Of a DNA stretch of 64,000 nucleotides, positions 32,000-44,115 are shown one piece after another. The notes beneath the pieces are model-generated. The model was given only the letters and a program-made list of their open reading frames with translations, was not told the origin of the DNA and did not search any database. The stretch is from assembly GCA_977006965.1 (NCBI GenBank), contig OZ345384.1, positions 372,001 to 436,000 on the forward strand, written 5' to 3'. The first letter of the stretch is position 1. The number at the start of each line of letters is the position of its first letter. Position numbers and translations under genes: made by a program. This DNA is from Phymatolithon calcareum. Taxonomy: Eukaryota > Rhodophyta > Florideophyceae > Hapalidiales.

Positions 32000-33700
32000 C
32001 TTCAATTGGCTATGTCACCCTCCCTGCTTACGCTCGAGATAAATGACCACCATGGAACAGAACGGTAAAATATGACTCCTTCCCCGTCTCGACCTCCACG
32101 ACCGCACGCTTGCCACAACTCGATCAATGATCTTGACCCTCCTGCAATAATAACGCTGCGGACGTCATGCGCGTCTTTACTAATAGAGAATCCATCCGTC
32201 CATGGCCTTTCGCTGCTCATCCGACCGAAATTCGGCTTGAGAATTCCTCGTCACCTTTCGAAGAGCTTGAAGAGCTTCGAATCGATGCCTTTGTCCGGAT
32301 GAAATCCCTGGCGGCTCTACGCTCACGCCATATTGCCCAGTTTCTGACAGCTCCTCCTGGAAATCATATCGACGGCTCACACTTTGAGGGGTATTGCTCT
32401 GAGACCCGAGTAGATCCAGAACAAGGCTGGCTATAGAGTATGAGATACCCCTCATCACTGCCGGGCTCATGCCTTCATTTCCACTTGAGATCGTCTGGCA
32501 CGCGAACTGGCGATTCGACACTTCTGGCCTCCAATGAGTACGCCGGACTGTCCACTGCAAACCTCCGCAGTTCCATGCTCCATCTTCCGCAGTCAAAGGT
32601 CTTGGTGCCACTCGTAGAATGCTTGATGAAACAAGTCCGTCCTCTCCTGAGTAGCTCCAGCGGACAGCTCTCCTAGCCGAATAGTCTGTGCGTAGGTCAA
32701 TCGCGCCGTACGCATCGAATGAACGGCTTGCAAGATGCTTGCATCGAATGTCCCTTCCAAAGTCTCGTCGTCTTCAAACTCATCCCGACCGGTCCCCATC
32801 CGGTAGCCTCGCCCCATGGCCGACTTTGCTCCTCTCTCCTTCGCATAGCCTCTTTGCCAATGCCGGTACAAGGAGAATATGAACTGAATTTTATATTGGG
32901 CAAATACACGCCCGATCTCGCGCGACACGTCCTCAGCCTCCAATGTTCCCAGACAAACACCAACGATCGCTTCCTAGGCAGCTGCTCGCCACGCCAAACT
33001 GACCGGTAAAAGTACAGACTCTTTTTTCCAGCACGACATGCGCAAGGATAACTGGATGCACCAACCAGAAGAATGCATTAAACAGAAATGAAGTCTCCTT
33101 GTCCAGGTGCCGCGAAATGAAGCTCATCCCACCACAAAGTATTGCTCTCCTCCTGTTAAGCGTTGCAATGATCATGACTTCGTCCACAACGAAAAAGAAA
33201 CCGCGCTTCCTACTATGTCTATTGCTCAGCGATATGCTCCCAAGCTCGGTTCCACGGCTTGGCGCTCCACCGGATAAATGAACAGTACACAACAAGAGTG
33301 CCGCCATGTCTCCTACAAATTCATCTGCCCCCATGTAGTGCATTGCCCGACAAATTTTCAATTTCGCACATCTGCTAGAGCCCAATAGCCAGCGTGGTTT
33401 TATCCGCATCGTCCTCCATCCTGTCAAAAGGTGCGAAAATCGTCAGGAAGCGTCTTCGATTTCAACAAAACTTCAAAGATCGTCTTCCGTAGATCTTCAT
33501 GCATGTTAACGACAGCGGCTCGAAGCTTGACTGCACCCAGCTCGATTTCTCGAACCATTCCCCACTTTTTGTGCGTGAAAAACTTACTGTACTTATTCTC
33601 AAAGACCTCTTCAGCTCGAACTGTGGTGAAAATCAAGCGGAAGTCAACAAACACAGATATTACGGCCTTAGTCTCCGGTCCCATTACCCTTTCCATAGTC
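32000..33700 (-). pseudogene. Telomere-linked RecQ helicase-like (TLH-like) relic, copy 2
   Basis: Minus strand, from about 33700. REIELGAVKLRAAVVNMHEDL with LPDDF aligns with the N-domain of copy 1. HLSGGAPSRGTELGSISLSN (about 33275-33215) is the same signature. ISRHLDKETSFLFNAFFWLVHP follows it, as in TLH-type proteins. A charged stretch follows (32943-32593). Then FRSDEQRKAMDG (about 32225-32190) resembles the RecQ Q-motif. Directly after it DVRSVIIAGGSRSLIELWQACGRGGRDGEGVIF gives motif VI, so nearly the whole ATPase core was deleted near 32180. It points towards copy 1 (convergent). Frame changes confirm decay. A further frame at 33730-34250 may belong to its N-terminus. Confidence 0.65.
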
Positions 33701-35544
33701 TCTTACACCTCGGCTGACATCGCTTCATCCTAGTACTTTCGAATCTCAAGCAGAGCACAGCATGACGCTCTATAGATAATAGCCGATATTATCGGAGACA
33801 GTTCGGTTCTTTGCTTGAAGAAGAGCTTGTCCACACTGTCCCCGGAAACAATTAGACATGCAGCGACGGCAGGCGCGAAAGGTTTAGTGCTTTCCCGACC
33901 AATACTACTCTCCTGAAAAAAACTGCGCAAATTAAGCGATGCAGTCTTTCTTGTACCGCTTCACGGTCTGCGTCAGGCCCGCATGAGCATAGAATGTGCT
34001 CCTCCGCAATGCTTTGCTCCACTGACATGGTGATCTTAGAGTACTTGAATCGACTCGGTTACGGTACACACGGTACGCCACAAAGATAAGAACGCGTGCA
34101 GTTCTCGCATCGCGATCGCTAGCAGCAGGAATAAGCGACCCCGGAGCTTGTCTAAAAACATAACCTCCAAAATATTGCCCCAGTATTCTTTCCTCCACCA
34201 ATCGACATGCAGAAAACCGTGCACATCCACAGTAAACTTCCTAACCACTGACTTAAACGAAGACCACGTACTCCCCTATTCCCTAGTCGTGAACTTCTCC
34301 CTATTCTTATACTCCAAAAGAATATGCCACTTCCCTATTTCCTAGTCCTACCTTATGCTCTATACTCCAAAAAACATGGACCACATTACCAACATTACGA
34401 ATTTCACACCCTATACACCCAATTCATTGTTTACGTCGCAACTAAATCCCATATAAAACCTACTCATTATAGGCTAACAAGTCTCCAAGGCCTCATTTCA
34501 TTCCACTTGCTAAGGTCGGAGGCAGTCTATAGCATATCTCGGTTTTGGATATGGACAAGGAGAGACAAGCATGTACTGCATGTACCATATATGACAATTC
34601 ATCGCAAAGCTATAATTGAAAGCAAAAAATCATCAAGAAGTACTACAGTACAAAAAGGGCTACTTAACTACACGGCGTTCGTGTACTAACGGAGAAATTC
34701 CGGCGGGAAGAGGACCTACCCACGAAGCGTGCAGCACGAGCTATTCCAAACGCGCATACAGTCCCCCTCAATGTAGTGACATCAATACATTACGTATTGA
34801 TCAGTGCAGCGATGTCAATTTCATGGCTCTGTTTCATTGGCTCATCCAATATCCTTTCAACTGAATCTTGCGACACCTCTCGCACACAATTGCACACGGC
34901 AGATGGTCCGATAATATTTGTCAAACAATTGCAAATTCACGTAAGCCGCCAAACGAAATTGTAATTCTATACCAATTTGTATATAAATTTCCATATTATA
35001 TGCATGAATTTGCATAAGAAATCTTATTTTAAAATTACTTTTGCCGTTCCCTTTCGCATGCCAACGCGCCATGTTCCCGAGCGCGCACACCGATGTACAG
35101 GGTGCCAATAGACGCAGACAGATGCGCTGAAAAGATCGGTATCAAGAACGTAAACCTGCCTTATCGGGAAGTTGGTGCGCCAGAAGTCGGGCGTTTTGCT
35201 CACAAAAAATCAAAAAGTAGGATGACAGAACTAGGCGGGGCAATTTGGAGTTCAATTTTTACGACTGCTATGCCATCATAAATTTAGATTCCTATTTTAT
35301 AATTATTTTTTGTACATTTTCCAGGTTCTGCCGCACCATGTTCCCGTTCGCGCACACTTGCACGCCTTGTACCGATGGAAATCTCTGGTTAAGACGCATA
35401 TAACTGTACAAAGCGCGTATTTCTGTGTAAACAGTAACTTGTGCACCAATTTCGCGCACAAGTAGAAGAAATATGTAAAAAATACAATTTCGATATAACG
35501 GATACGTGTGAGCAAGCAATTTATATATGAGGCAATAATCCAGG
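33701..35544. other. No recognisable gene
   Basis: Minus-strand frames at 33730-33930 and 33932-34248 could be eroded upstream parts of helicase copy 2. From 34300 on the DNA is AT-rich. Two related GC-rich patches sharing CCATGTTCCCG and GCGCACAC occur at about 35070-35095 and 35335-35360, hinting at an old duplication. Confidence 0.4.
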
Positions 35545-35736
35545 GTGGCCGGTATAGTGACGCAAAAAATTAGAAAAATATACCTTTGGCCGGTATGGCG
35601 CTGATTTTCCTATGCGAATCCAGTCTATATTCACATACATGCTCATATGGCCTGGAAACCCATAAAAATCTCAGTGCCATACGGGCCACTTTCCCAGTAA
35701 TACAATTAATTTTGGCACGTGCGCCATACCGGCCGC
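35545..35736. mobile_element. Small MITE with GGCCGGTATGGCGC terminal repeats
   Basis: GGCCGGTATGGCGC at 35588-35601 and its exact complement at 35721-35734. Two variant copies of the motif lie at 35547 (GGCCGGTATAG) and near 35677 (GTGCCATACGGGCC). The outer boundary and target duplication are unclear. No coding capacity. Confidence 0.6.
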
Positions 35737-35895
35737 CCGGAAGTAGTATAGGAATAACGTTATTATTTTTCTAAGATTAGTAAATTTTCGAATTAGACAC
35801 AGTTGTCACCAGGGAGGTGCGGGAATTATTGAAAGAAGAATAAAACATGAATTCTACTTTATTGTTTCAGATTCGATTTTGATTTCAATCAGATC

Positions 35896-36796
35896 TTAAA
35901 GCACTTCAAATTGTTTTTGATCGTTAACTGCAGCATACTGCTCAACGAATGCCTTCATCTCTACATAATCCATTTTAGAGAGGATTCGTGCCAGGCCAGG
36001 ATGTGCTTCTTGTCGATGTGAGTCTGGACTGCGAAAGGTAAAGGAATACGAGCAACGGACATTAACTGATCGGAGATGCGGTCTCGAACTCTCTTAAGTG
36101 CATCTTCAAAGCTCGTGCACTTTGGATGGAAAACTGGAAAATCACCCGGTGCATCAGCCCGAAGCCATTTTCGGTGCATCACCTCAAGATCCACCATTGC
36201 AGCCCACCACTCCGCAGAAAGCTGCAATGAGATACCACCAGGGGAGATGGATATCGAAAAGTCCCCAGATTCCACGCGAGAAGATAGCAGCACAGCAGCT
36301 GTAATACGTTTGGTCTTTGTTTCGGGCTCCTCCCACGTACATGCGTTTGAAAAAATTGTCACCGATGGTCAGCTCAGAGCCAGAACCGGGAAGATAAAAG
36401 TCATCATCATCGGTATCGTCGATATCGTCGAACACTGCAGCACTGGAGGCGCGACGCTTTTTCGGAAGGGATCTTTCTGCAATTCGACGATTTAAACCCT
36501 CATCCTCGCTCTCAGCTGCTGCAGCTGTATGCAAAAAAAATGTTAGAAAATTGAAAAAGCAAATAGACAATAAAAATATGACAAAATCGAATAAATATAT
36601 CTTCGGCATTCTCTTTTTTGATGTTGTTGTAACAAGTTGGGAAATTCGAAAGTTTGTGTTCCTTAAATATTTCGTCAGATTCCCAAACGGGTTTTGGGTC
36701 AATATCTGGGGTAACATCTCCAACTTTGAACTTCATTCGAAGAAGCTGAACAGCTGCCGACTTTTGAGTTAGTTTTCTGGATGTTTTTCTCGCCAT
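35896..36796 (-). pseudogene. Conserved-looking protein gene with frameshifts, possibly transposon-associated
   Basis: The ATG at 36796 opens MARKTSRKLTQKSAAVQLLRM, then KFKVGDVTPDIDPKPVWESDEIF. A T-rich stretch ending TTTTTTGCATACAG at about 36527 looks like a 3' splice site, but I see no clear GT donor. The next part is acidic (ESEDEG; FDDIDDTDDDDF). At an A6 run near 36350 the phase changes, and the frame then runs through SSRVESGDFSISISPGGISLQL, SAEWWAAMVDLEVMHRKWL, FHPKCTSFEDALKRVRDRI and LPFAVQ. A second phase change near 35970 leads to DYVEMKAFVEQYAAVNDQK and a stop. AATAAA follows within 40 bases. Function unknown. Two breaks suggest a pseudogene. Confidence 0.5.
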
Positions 36797-38780
36797 TTTT
36801 TCTTCAGTGGGTTTGGCGAGTAGTATAAGGTTAGCCGTGGTCTGGTTGTAGGCGCAAGGTATTGCCCCGGGCGAACACTCGGCTCTCGTTCAGAGGGTTT
36901 TATACTACCTTGAGGGAAAAATTAATCGGGATGTTGGGAATTACATTTTGAAAAGTGATAAAATGTGCCACATAATAACTTATTCCCTGATACTTGTATT
37001 CTCATATGCAAGCTGCTTGCATGTTCTTTATCTATCATCTAAAATGCGAAGAAATCATGTTCTATATCTTTTGGTTTCTGGATTTTTGGCCTTCTAAAAG
37101 TAATTAAAAGTAAAAATTCCGAAATTTAAGAGACAGAGAATGCAGAAATAGAAAACGAGATCGATTTTATTAGGGCTAGCTAATGTGAAGAAAATTCAAC
37201 ATTCACTATCGGCTACAGAAAGCTCAGAGTTTCAGCAGTAAGATATCTACCGCCAAAACTGCATCTTTTTCGGCTAGGGCACCCCCATAAACGAGTACAG
37301 TACGCCAAACATGAAGAATTGTGAAGGGTAGTTTTTACAGTATGATAGAGTGCGTCGTCTTTCGTGACAACTCATTTCTCAATCAGACTTTCACAGTGGA
37401 ATTTACTTACACAGCTCATTAGAGGGCGCTATGAAACCGAAAGAGTGTAAATTGCTATTGATGCAGATTTGTTCTTATTCCAACAATTACATTCCGTATG
37501 CTTCGTGACCCTCAGGTAGCATGCGAAACTTTCGCATACGAATAAGTTGGCTAAAAACTCTAAACGAACTCTTATATGTCTTTAGAAGGTAATAGAAAGA
37601 TATGTAAAACGTTTCAGGGGAATGTAATAGCAAAAGTTAAATCTTGAAGTCCTTCTCATTACTCTACTGAAAAAAATTGAAAACAAAATTATCAAACTAT
37701 CCGAAACTTGTCGGTAAAAATGCGAAATTTCGCACTTTCGCCAAACGTTTCGTTCTTTCGGAGCTATTTTTCGCTGATTTTTTCGCTGATTTTCTGCTTG
37801 TACTTTTGGACCACATGTGCAGCACAAGGAGCACTTTGCACTTGGCAGGTCCACGAAGCTTCCTCCTTCCTCAGTCTCAAACGTTCGCCATTCACAGTTT
37901 ATCAAAAACTTACGACCTGAAACTTTTTCTTGTTGAATTCCATTTAATGGAGCTGTCTAACAGCTTGCCGGATTTTAGGCCAGTACGACTTTTAAGAAAC
38001 GATATTGCATTTTTATGATTACTATCTATCTGTGCTCACAGATAGATATTTTCATGTACTGTTCCTCGCAAAAAGAGGAGAAGAAAACCAAACTCAGTGC
38101 CAATTAGAACACTCATAGATTTATACGTATCTACGTATATCGTCAAAGATCATCTATTCCCTATTCTCTGGTTTCTGACGTGCCACTTATTCAGCATGGA
38201 ATGTGCGTACACTGAGATTAGAATCTCCCTGTACGCACATGCATTGCAGTAGAGATTGATAGCACGACCTAATACGTAGACTGGAAATGCGCCGCCCTCC
38301 GGCAGAGGGCAATATAAGATCGGCATTCTTTTTTCGTGCTACAGAGGAGACAAGGAAGAACACATCATAGCTTCCAATCGGACTTTTTCGTCGTCAAGTG
38401 CATCTCAATTCCAGTCTATTGCTCATCCTATCCAGGCCTGAGCGTCTACGTAAACTACTGCCGTTTCCGATCACTCTTTTGGGGTTTCGCCTCTTGTATG
38501 TGCTAAAGCCTAGAATATGTTTCTTCCCGGAATGCCGCCGAAATCCAGTCCTAAGCACCTTCTCTGGGCGCTTCTTTTTTAATAGTCTACGACAGTGAGC
38601 ATAATAACAGAATTATTTCTGGAGCGGACCAAAAACAATTTCGTAAATTGGCTTGGACATTTGTTTCCTTAATTTCTCGCATTTCTTTTATAAGTTTTCT
38701 ATTTTTGTTAATATTTTTTATTTATTCTAATTATTTTCTTTTGTAGATAAAATGGGAAAATAGGTTTAATGGCAAGAATG
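36797..38780. other. AT-rich region, no recognisable gene; two small hairpins
   Basis: Nothing coding is convincing (frames up to 113 codons, biased). Short hairpins occur at 38028-38051 (ATCTATCTGTG and its complement) and 38202-38244 (ATGTGCGTAC / GTACGCACAT). Confidence 0.5.
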
Positions 38781-38784
38781 ACTA

Positions 38785-39297
38785 CCATTTTAAAGTATCG
38801 GTCGACGGCACCGATTGTCGACTATTCGAACCTACGCCGTTTAGTAGCATAAGTTTCATGGCCTAGGTATGCGATATGAAATAGGAGTCTGCATCGCAAC
38901 AGGGCATATTGTCTGGGTAAATGATCCTTTTCGCCGTAGAGCCTACAGTGATGTCAAAAATTTTAGGTTGGCCATGAAGAGTGCTTTGGTGGACGGTGAG
39001 AAGGTTATTGCCGATGGAGGATATGGTGATAGCAGCTGTAAGAAAGTGTCTTCAACAGGAAGAATGTCAGACAAACTTCATGGAATTGCGCGAGCTAGGC
39101 ATAAAACTAGAAACCGAAGGATCAAGCAATTTGGCACCGTAGGACTCCGATTTAGGCATGATATTTCCCTGCACTCACGCTGCTTCCATGCAGGAGGTCT
39201 TCTTAAGCAGATTTCTATTGAAATGGGGGAGGCTATTTTCGGTGTGAGCTGGAGTGGTGCTAGCAAAACGTTCGTTCGTTATTCAAACATTCCGTGA
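38785..39297 (+). pseudogene. DDE transposase relic (DDE_Tnp_4/Harbinger-like)
   Basis: Starts in one phase with VSVDGTDCRLFEPTPFSS (first catalytic Asp). It shifts phase at about 38845 into HKFHGLGMRYEIGVCIATGHIVWVN, and runs through the second acidic site ADGGYGDSS (near 39015) to ARARHKTRNRRIKQF, then LRFRHDISLHSRCFHA. The block order and wording fit DDE_Tnp_4-type transposases. In that family the third acidic residue is expected in a phrase like ARHET.NRR; here it reads RHKTRN, so the Glu seems to be Lys. The N-terminus is missing, there is a frameshift and a residue is lost, so it is dead. No terminal repeats were identified. Confidence 0.65.
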
Positions 39298-40206
39298 TTC
39301 AAACCCTTCCCCACAAATAGAAGACATTTTTTCCTGCACCCCCCAGCCACATGCAAAAGTTTTGCCATAGAAATAGTGTAGTCATATATATGTTTCTACA
39401 CGGACGGTAATTTATGTCGACAAAAGATTTGACAAAAACATCTTTTCTGCCACGAGCATCCTCATATTGCATTACTGTCGCGTATACAACGCGAGCGCTT
39501 GATAGCAACAGAAACAGGAGCAGCAGCTCCACAGCCGACAACAGCCGCTTCTTTACTTCACTTCAATCTCGTTTGCCAAACCGAGCAGACAGCTCGATAA
39601 AACACAGCAACACCAACCGACCAAGACAGATCGATAACACAGCTGTAGAACCAACCCCTCCCGGTCCCCTCTTCCTTGTTCTAGCCCGTCCATGGTCCGC
39701 GCTTAAATACCTTCCACACCCACGAAACGCGAGGAACTGCCCCGGCATCCTTCAGGGGTATTGCAGCGGTCGCGTGAGCGCACAGCGACCGCACCAGAGC
39801 GACAAACATGTGCTCAAAACATCCCGTGTGCAACGGAAACACCAACCGGAAATCCCCTTCCGGTACTCCATTCAGGGCCACTGGCGCACGCGGTCGACAC
39901 GCGCGCCGCCCATTAATTACTCTCGTACACGACCGTGAAACTCACGTCGCCATCGCGCTACTGCCGTGAGCGCTAGCGCCGCCTCTTGCAAGATTCAGAC
40001 TGGCGCGCCCAATTTACTGTGTCAGTCCGCCCTGCGCATCCCAAGCCGTCATTACCGCATCCCCACGGACGTCCACACGCCGCGTCGCGTATGCCACTCG
40101 CATGGGCGCCACGAGTAAATTGTCGAGATAGCAAGCGCGGGGAATCACGGTTCGTAACCGAAGTCCATACGAGAGCAATTCCAGCAGGTCCACGATTAGA
40201 TTGACC
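39298..40206. other. No recognisable gene; GC-rich flank of gypsy insertion
   Basis: A 174-codon plus-strand frame (39414-39938) is Ser/Arg/Pro-rich without a known domain. The rest is GC-rich and featureless. The last five bases before the gypsy LTR are its target duplication. Confidence 0.45.
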
Positions 40207-40211
40207 GTTAC
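40207..40211. repeat. 5-bp gypsy target site duplication, left
   Basis: GTTAC directly before the 5' LTR; repeated at 49768-49772. Confidence 0.85.
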
Positions 40212-40590
40212 TGCTGACCCCAATATTGGCCGTCTTGTTGATTGATTTGGCTGGAAGGTGCCGAAGGAATCATTGCTGTTATTATCATACCCGGCGCATC
40301 CGGTTGCTTGCCGATGTCGCCTGGTGGGCGGTGTACCGTTTACAAATTCGCCGGCGAAGGCAGATCTCCAATAGAGTTATATTTTTTTAATTGTTCCCTC
40401 GTTTAGTTAGTCTTACAGTGAGCTGGGTGCTGCTCGCAAGAGCTCCGGCAAGACCTAGCGCTAGTTTATATAGTATCCTACCTCTACCTTCGGCGAGAAG
40501 GAAGGCAGCTCACGGTCCGCACCAAAGAGCCCTCCCAAGAAAAACAAACAAAAACATCTTTCTCTCTTTTTCTCTCTTTTTATCCTCACA
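40212..40590 (+). repeat. Ty3/gypsy 5' LTR (379 bp)
   Basis: Begins TGCTGACCCC and ends TATCCTCACA. About 96-97% identical to the 3' LTR at 49386-49767: roughly a dozen substitutions plus differences in the final CT-tract. A TATATAGTATCC stretch near 40470 may serve as promoter. The differences between LTRs mean the insertion is not very recent. Confidence 0.92.
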
Positions 40591-40611
40591 TTTGGTACCC
40601 CCAGCAGCGCG
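40591..40611 (+). promoter_or_regulatory. Putative primer binding site / very short leader
   Basis: TTTGGTACCCCCAGC follows the LTR; TGG-initial sequences here normally pair with the CCA end of a tRNA. The Gag ATG starts at 40612, only 21 bases after the LTR, so the primer site and the start codon nearly overlap. Confidence 0.5.
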
Positions 40612-43600
40612 ATGGCGCCTCCCAGTGAGCTCATAACCTTCAATGGCGACACCGACACCAGGAAGTTCTTCTTCGTCTACGAAAACATGGTCCAGAAAGA
40701 AGCCTCCGTCGAGGAGAAGGCCGAACGAGCCGTTCAGCACCTGACCGAAAAGGCCTTCGACTTTTACTACGACAAATTTGTCCGCGAGGACACCCCAACC
40801 CCCGAGTCAAAGGACTACGCCACAGTCAAGGCGAGTCTTCTTGCCGAGTTTGCGCCTCGCCGCAGTCAAGAATCCATCATGCGTGAAGCTGTCACTCTCA
40901 AATACACCGGAGGTGACATTGACGCATTCATCCAAAAAGCTGAAAGGCTGTACCGCGAAGCCAAGTTCAATGAATCTGCCATGCGAGGTCTCCTCCGTGA
41001 TGTCATTTCGTCCTCACGTACTCTCTTCCAGTTCGTTCTGTTGCGGGGTGCCGCTACCTTTACCGAGATCAAGGCAGCCTGTTCCAGTTATGCCGAGGGA
41101 CAGAAACTGATCTATCCTACGGAATGTCACATCGACTCCCCAAATGTCGCCAAGGGCACTGGGGCACAAGTCTCCTTCCAGTCAGAGGCGGAGAAGAAGA
41201 TTGACAAACTCTGTGAGCAGATGGGCGAACTTGCACTCGCCATCTCCCAGAGGAAGGAAGTCCTCCAGCCTGCTGGACGTCCCAAGACCTGCAGGTATTG
41301 CAAAGCGGAGGGTCATGTGTCGACACAGTGCAGAGACAACCCTATGAAGGAGATGAAGTGCCGCTTCTGCAAGAACTGGGGCCACAACGAAGTTGCCTGC
41401 TACTCAAAGCAGCGCCATGAGATCGACCAAGCTATCGCTCGTCAACAGCAACGCCCCCTGGAAGCACCTATGGCACAGCAGGCACCTCCCCCAGCCGAAA
41501 ATGCCAACGTCCTCATGCTCGCCCCGGATGGTGAAACATTCCAGGCGGATGAAGAGGTTGCCGCCGTCAAGCGTACGGCCGAAGGTGAGCCTTTCCCGAA
41601 AAACCGGCGCCGAGAAGGGGATGGCGATCCAATGCATATTGCACGCTCACCCACTGTCCTCGAAGGTACTCGCAAGGCAATTCCTAGTCGCGTGGCGAAG
41701 AAAATTAAGAGGAAGGTAACCCGGAAACCTACGAAGAACTCGGCGGCTAAGGAACTGGGAAGCCGCGTGGAGAAGTACGACTTGATGTCCAATCTCGCGC
41801 AAGCGTCTTCAGGTATTTCCTTCGGTCAGTTACTCCGCGGAGATGCAAATGAGACGCGAGGAGACCTTCAGAAGCTTTTTGCTCGACGCGCGCTGTCCAG
41901 GAAGGGTCCCAACGTTCAGACAATCGACACGACGAACTTGGTAGCACCCGTGAGGCTAATGAACCGTCACGAGTTTGCTCGAGTTCAAGTCAGTGGCCGC
42001 GAAGTCTATACCCTCCTTGACACCGGTGCCATCCCCAACGTGATATCTAGTGATCTTGCCAACCATCTTCGCATTATACCCACCCATACCCGACGCAGGC
42101 TCGAAGGATACGCGGGAGACACGGAGGATTGCCTCGATATTGTGGAAGAAGTTGCGGTAAGCTTCGATCACGTCCGTGTGCCTATCACATTCCTCGTTTC
42201 TTCGAGCTCGAAGTACACCTTGATCATTGGGTTACCAACTCTGAAGAAGTTAAGGACCAAGATGGACCTCGGGCGCAGCATCGTCAAAATCAAGTACGGT
42301 GGAGAGACGGTTAGGCTCAATCTTGTCCACGAATCGCGTGACTTCGACTGCACCGATGAAGAAGAGTTTACTTCCGAGTCGGAGAGTGATTCCGATTCCA
42401 GTGCCGACTCCGACTTTGACCAGAACCTTGGTTCCGACGCCGATGATGAAGGTATGGTCCTCGCCCTGAATGTAATCGGTCATGAGGAAGAACTGCCCTT
42501 TAAAGAACCCGTCATCTACCAGAAAACCTCCCACTTAGACAACGCGTCCCAAAACAAGCTCGTTTCTTTACTGCAGGCTCACGATATAGTCGCTGAGTCA
42601 CTCGATGATCTTCGTCCATCCACTGTTCCCACAACGCATTCATTCTCTCTTTCTTCCGACAATCCAATCTATCATCGTGCTCGCCGTCTTCCACCGATGC
42701 ACAACGATATTGTCAAGAAAGAGGTTGAGCGCATGCTCGACGCTGGCATTATCCGTCCTGCATCGTCAGCCTGGTCCTTCCCTGTCGTCATTGCCAACAA
42801 ATCTGATGGTACACCGAGGTTCTGCGTCGATTTCAGGAAACTCAACAAGCTCATGACTCCGGATCGTTGGCCCCTTCCACGACCGGATGAGATTATCGAA
42901 GATTTGTCAGGCAGTTCCGTGTTCTCTACCGTCGATCTCTTCAGTGGATTCTGGCAAATCAAAATGTCTGAAGCTTGTAAGGAGAAGACGACATTCGTGT
43001 GCAAGTATGGGACATTCCAGTTTGAGGTCATGCCCTTCGGCCTGATGAACGCACCAGCCACATTCCAAAGAATGATGGACCAGCTTTTTCAAGACATGGA
43101 CTTTGTCCGCGTGTATCTGGACGACATTGTCGTCCAATCGAAGAGCGTCGAGGAACATTTCCTGGACCTTGATGCCATGTTCAACAAGCTTGCCAGTCAT
43201 GGTCTGCGTATGAAGATCACGAAGTGCCAGTTTATTCAGACTCGCATCAAGCTTCTCGGTCACGTTGTCGATGGGGATGGAATCCGGGTCGACGCAGAAA
43301 AGATCGACATAATCCAGAATGCACCGCGACCGAAGACACGAACAGAGCTGAGGTCGTTTTTGGGTCTAGCCTCTTACTACCGACGCTTCATCAACGGTTT
43401 CGCAAAGATAGCGCGCCCTCTCCACGAGAAAACTTCTGTAAACGTTGACTTCGAATGGACCGGTGCTATGGAGGACGCATTTGAGTGTCTTCGCAACGCC
43501 CTGTGCAGAGCTCCGATTCTGTCGTTCCCCGTAATGGGTAAACCATTCATTGTCTCTACAGACGCCTCGTCACAAGCAGTTGGAGCGGTTTTATCGCAGC

Positions 43601-43670
43601 TTGATGAGGACGGTCGTGAACATCCAGTGCAGTACGCCAGTCGATCACTGTCCTCAGCCGAACGTAACTA
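40612..43670 (+). CDS. Gypsy Gag-protease-RT-RNase H (first part of gag-pol, interrupted)
   Basis: Start at ATG 40612. Gag capsid region is about residues 1-200. Two zinc knuckles lie at about 226-239 (CRYCKAEGHVSTQC) and 249-262 (CRFCKNWGHNEVAC). A basic linker follows. The aspartic protease site LLDTGA is at about 467. An acidic Asp/Ser-rich spacer (about 580-610) precedes RT, which has FCVDFRKLN (about 735) and the catalytic YLDD (about 834). RNase H starts near residue 980 with STDASSQAVGAVL. The frame meets the pogo-type insertion at TA 43669-43670 and then stops 13 bases inside it. The same frame resumes exactly at 45799. As it stands the product would be cut in RNase H and lack integrase. 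I see no separate gag stop, so gag and pol look like one polyprotein. Confidence 0.9.
43669..43670. repeat. TA target duplication of pogo-type element, left
   Basis: TA before the left terminal repeat; matched by TA at 45799-45800. Confidence 0.88.
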
Positions 43671-43844
43671 CACTGTTCCGTGAGATTAGTGTCCCAAAAT
43701 ATCGGAGGGGCATACGAGAGGGTGAAGAGAGTAGTAGTACTCAATATTTACAGAAAATATCTGTTTCTTTCTAGTTTTCAAATAATTTTGAGGGAACAAA
43801 AAAGAAATATTTCAATTAAATGAGAACAATTAAAATTCACCAGC

Positions 43845-43922
43845 AGTTGTGAAACATTGAACCCACGACACGAATTTGTACAGTAGAAATACTTCACGTT
43901 ACTAACCACTGGGCCACGCCCT
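43845..43922 (-). repeat. tRNA-like / SINE-head segment
   Basis: On the minus strand: GTGGCCCAGTGGTTAGTAAC resembles a Pol III A box, and GTGGGTTCAATG about 40 bases later a B box. Spacing fits a tRNA-derived sequence, but the stems do not form a proper cloverleaf. It lies between the pogo terminal repeat and its ORF. Confidence 0.4.
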
Positions 43923-44115
43923 CTTGTCCTGGATATGATATTTTCAGTTCAATGGATGCAACATAAGCAGCATCAACGGCAACTGTATACCGTAGAATAA
44001 TGATGTATTGTAAGCAACAGATCCAATATTTTTTGATATATAGCTACCAAAGGAACTAAAATTTCTCTACAGCATCTCCATTCCACCCCATTGAGATTTA
44101 CGCCTTTTCACATCG

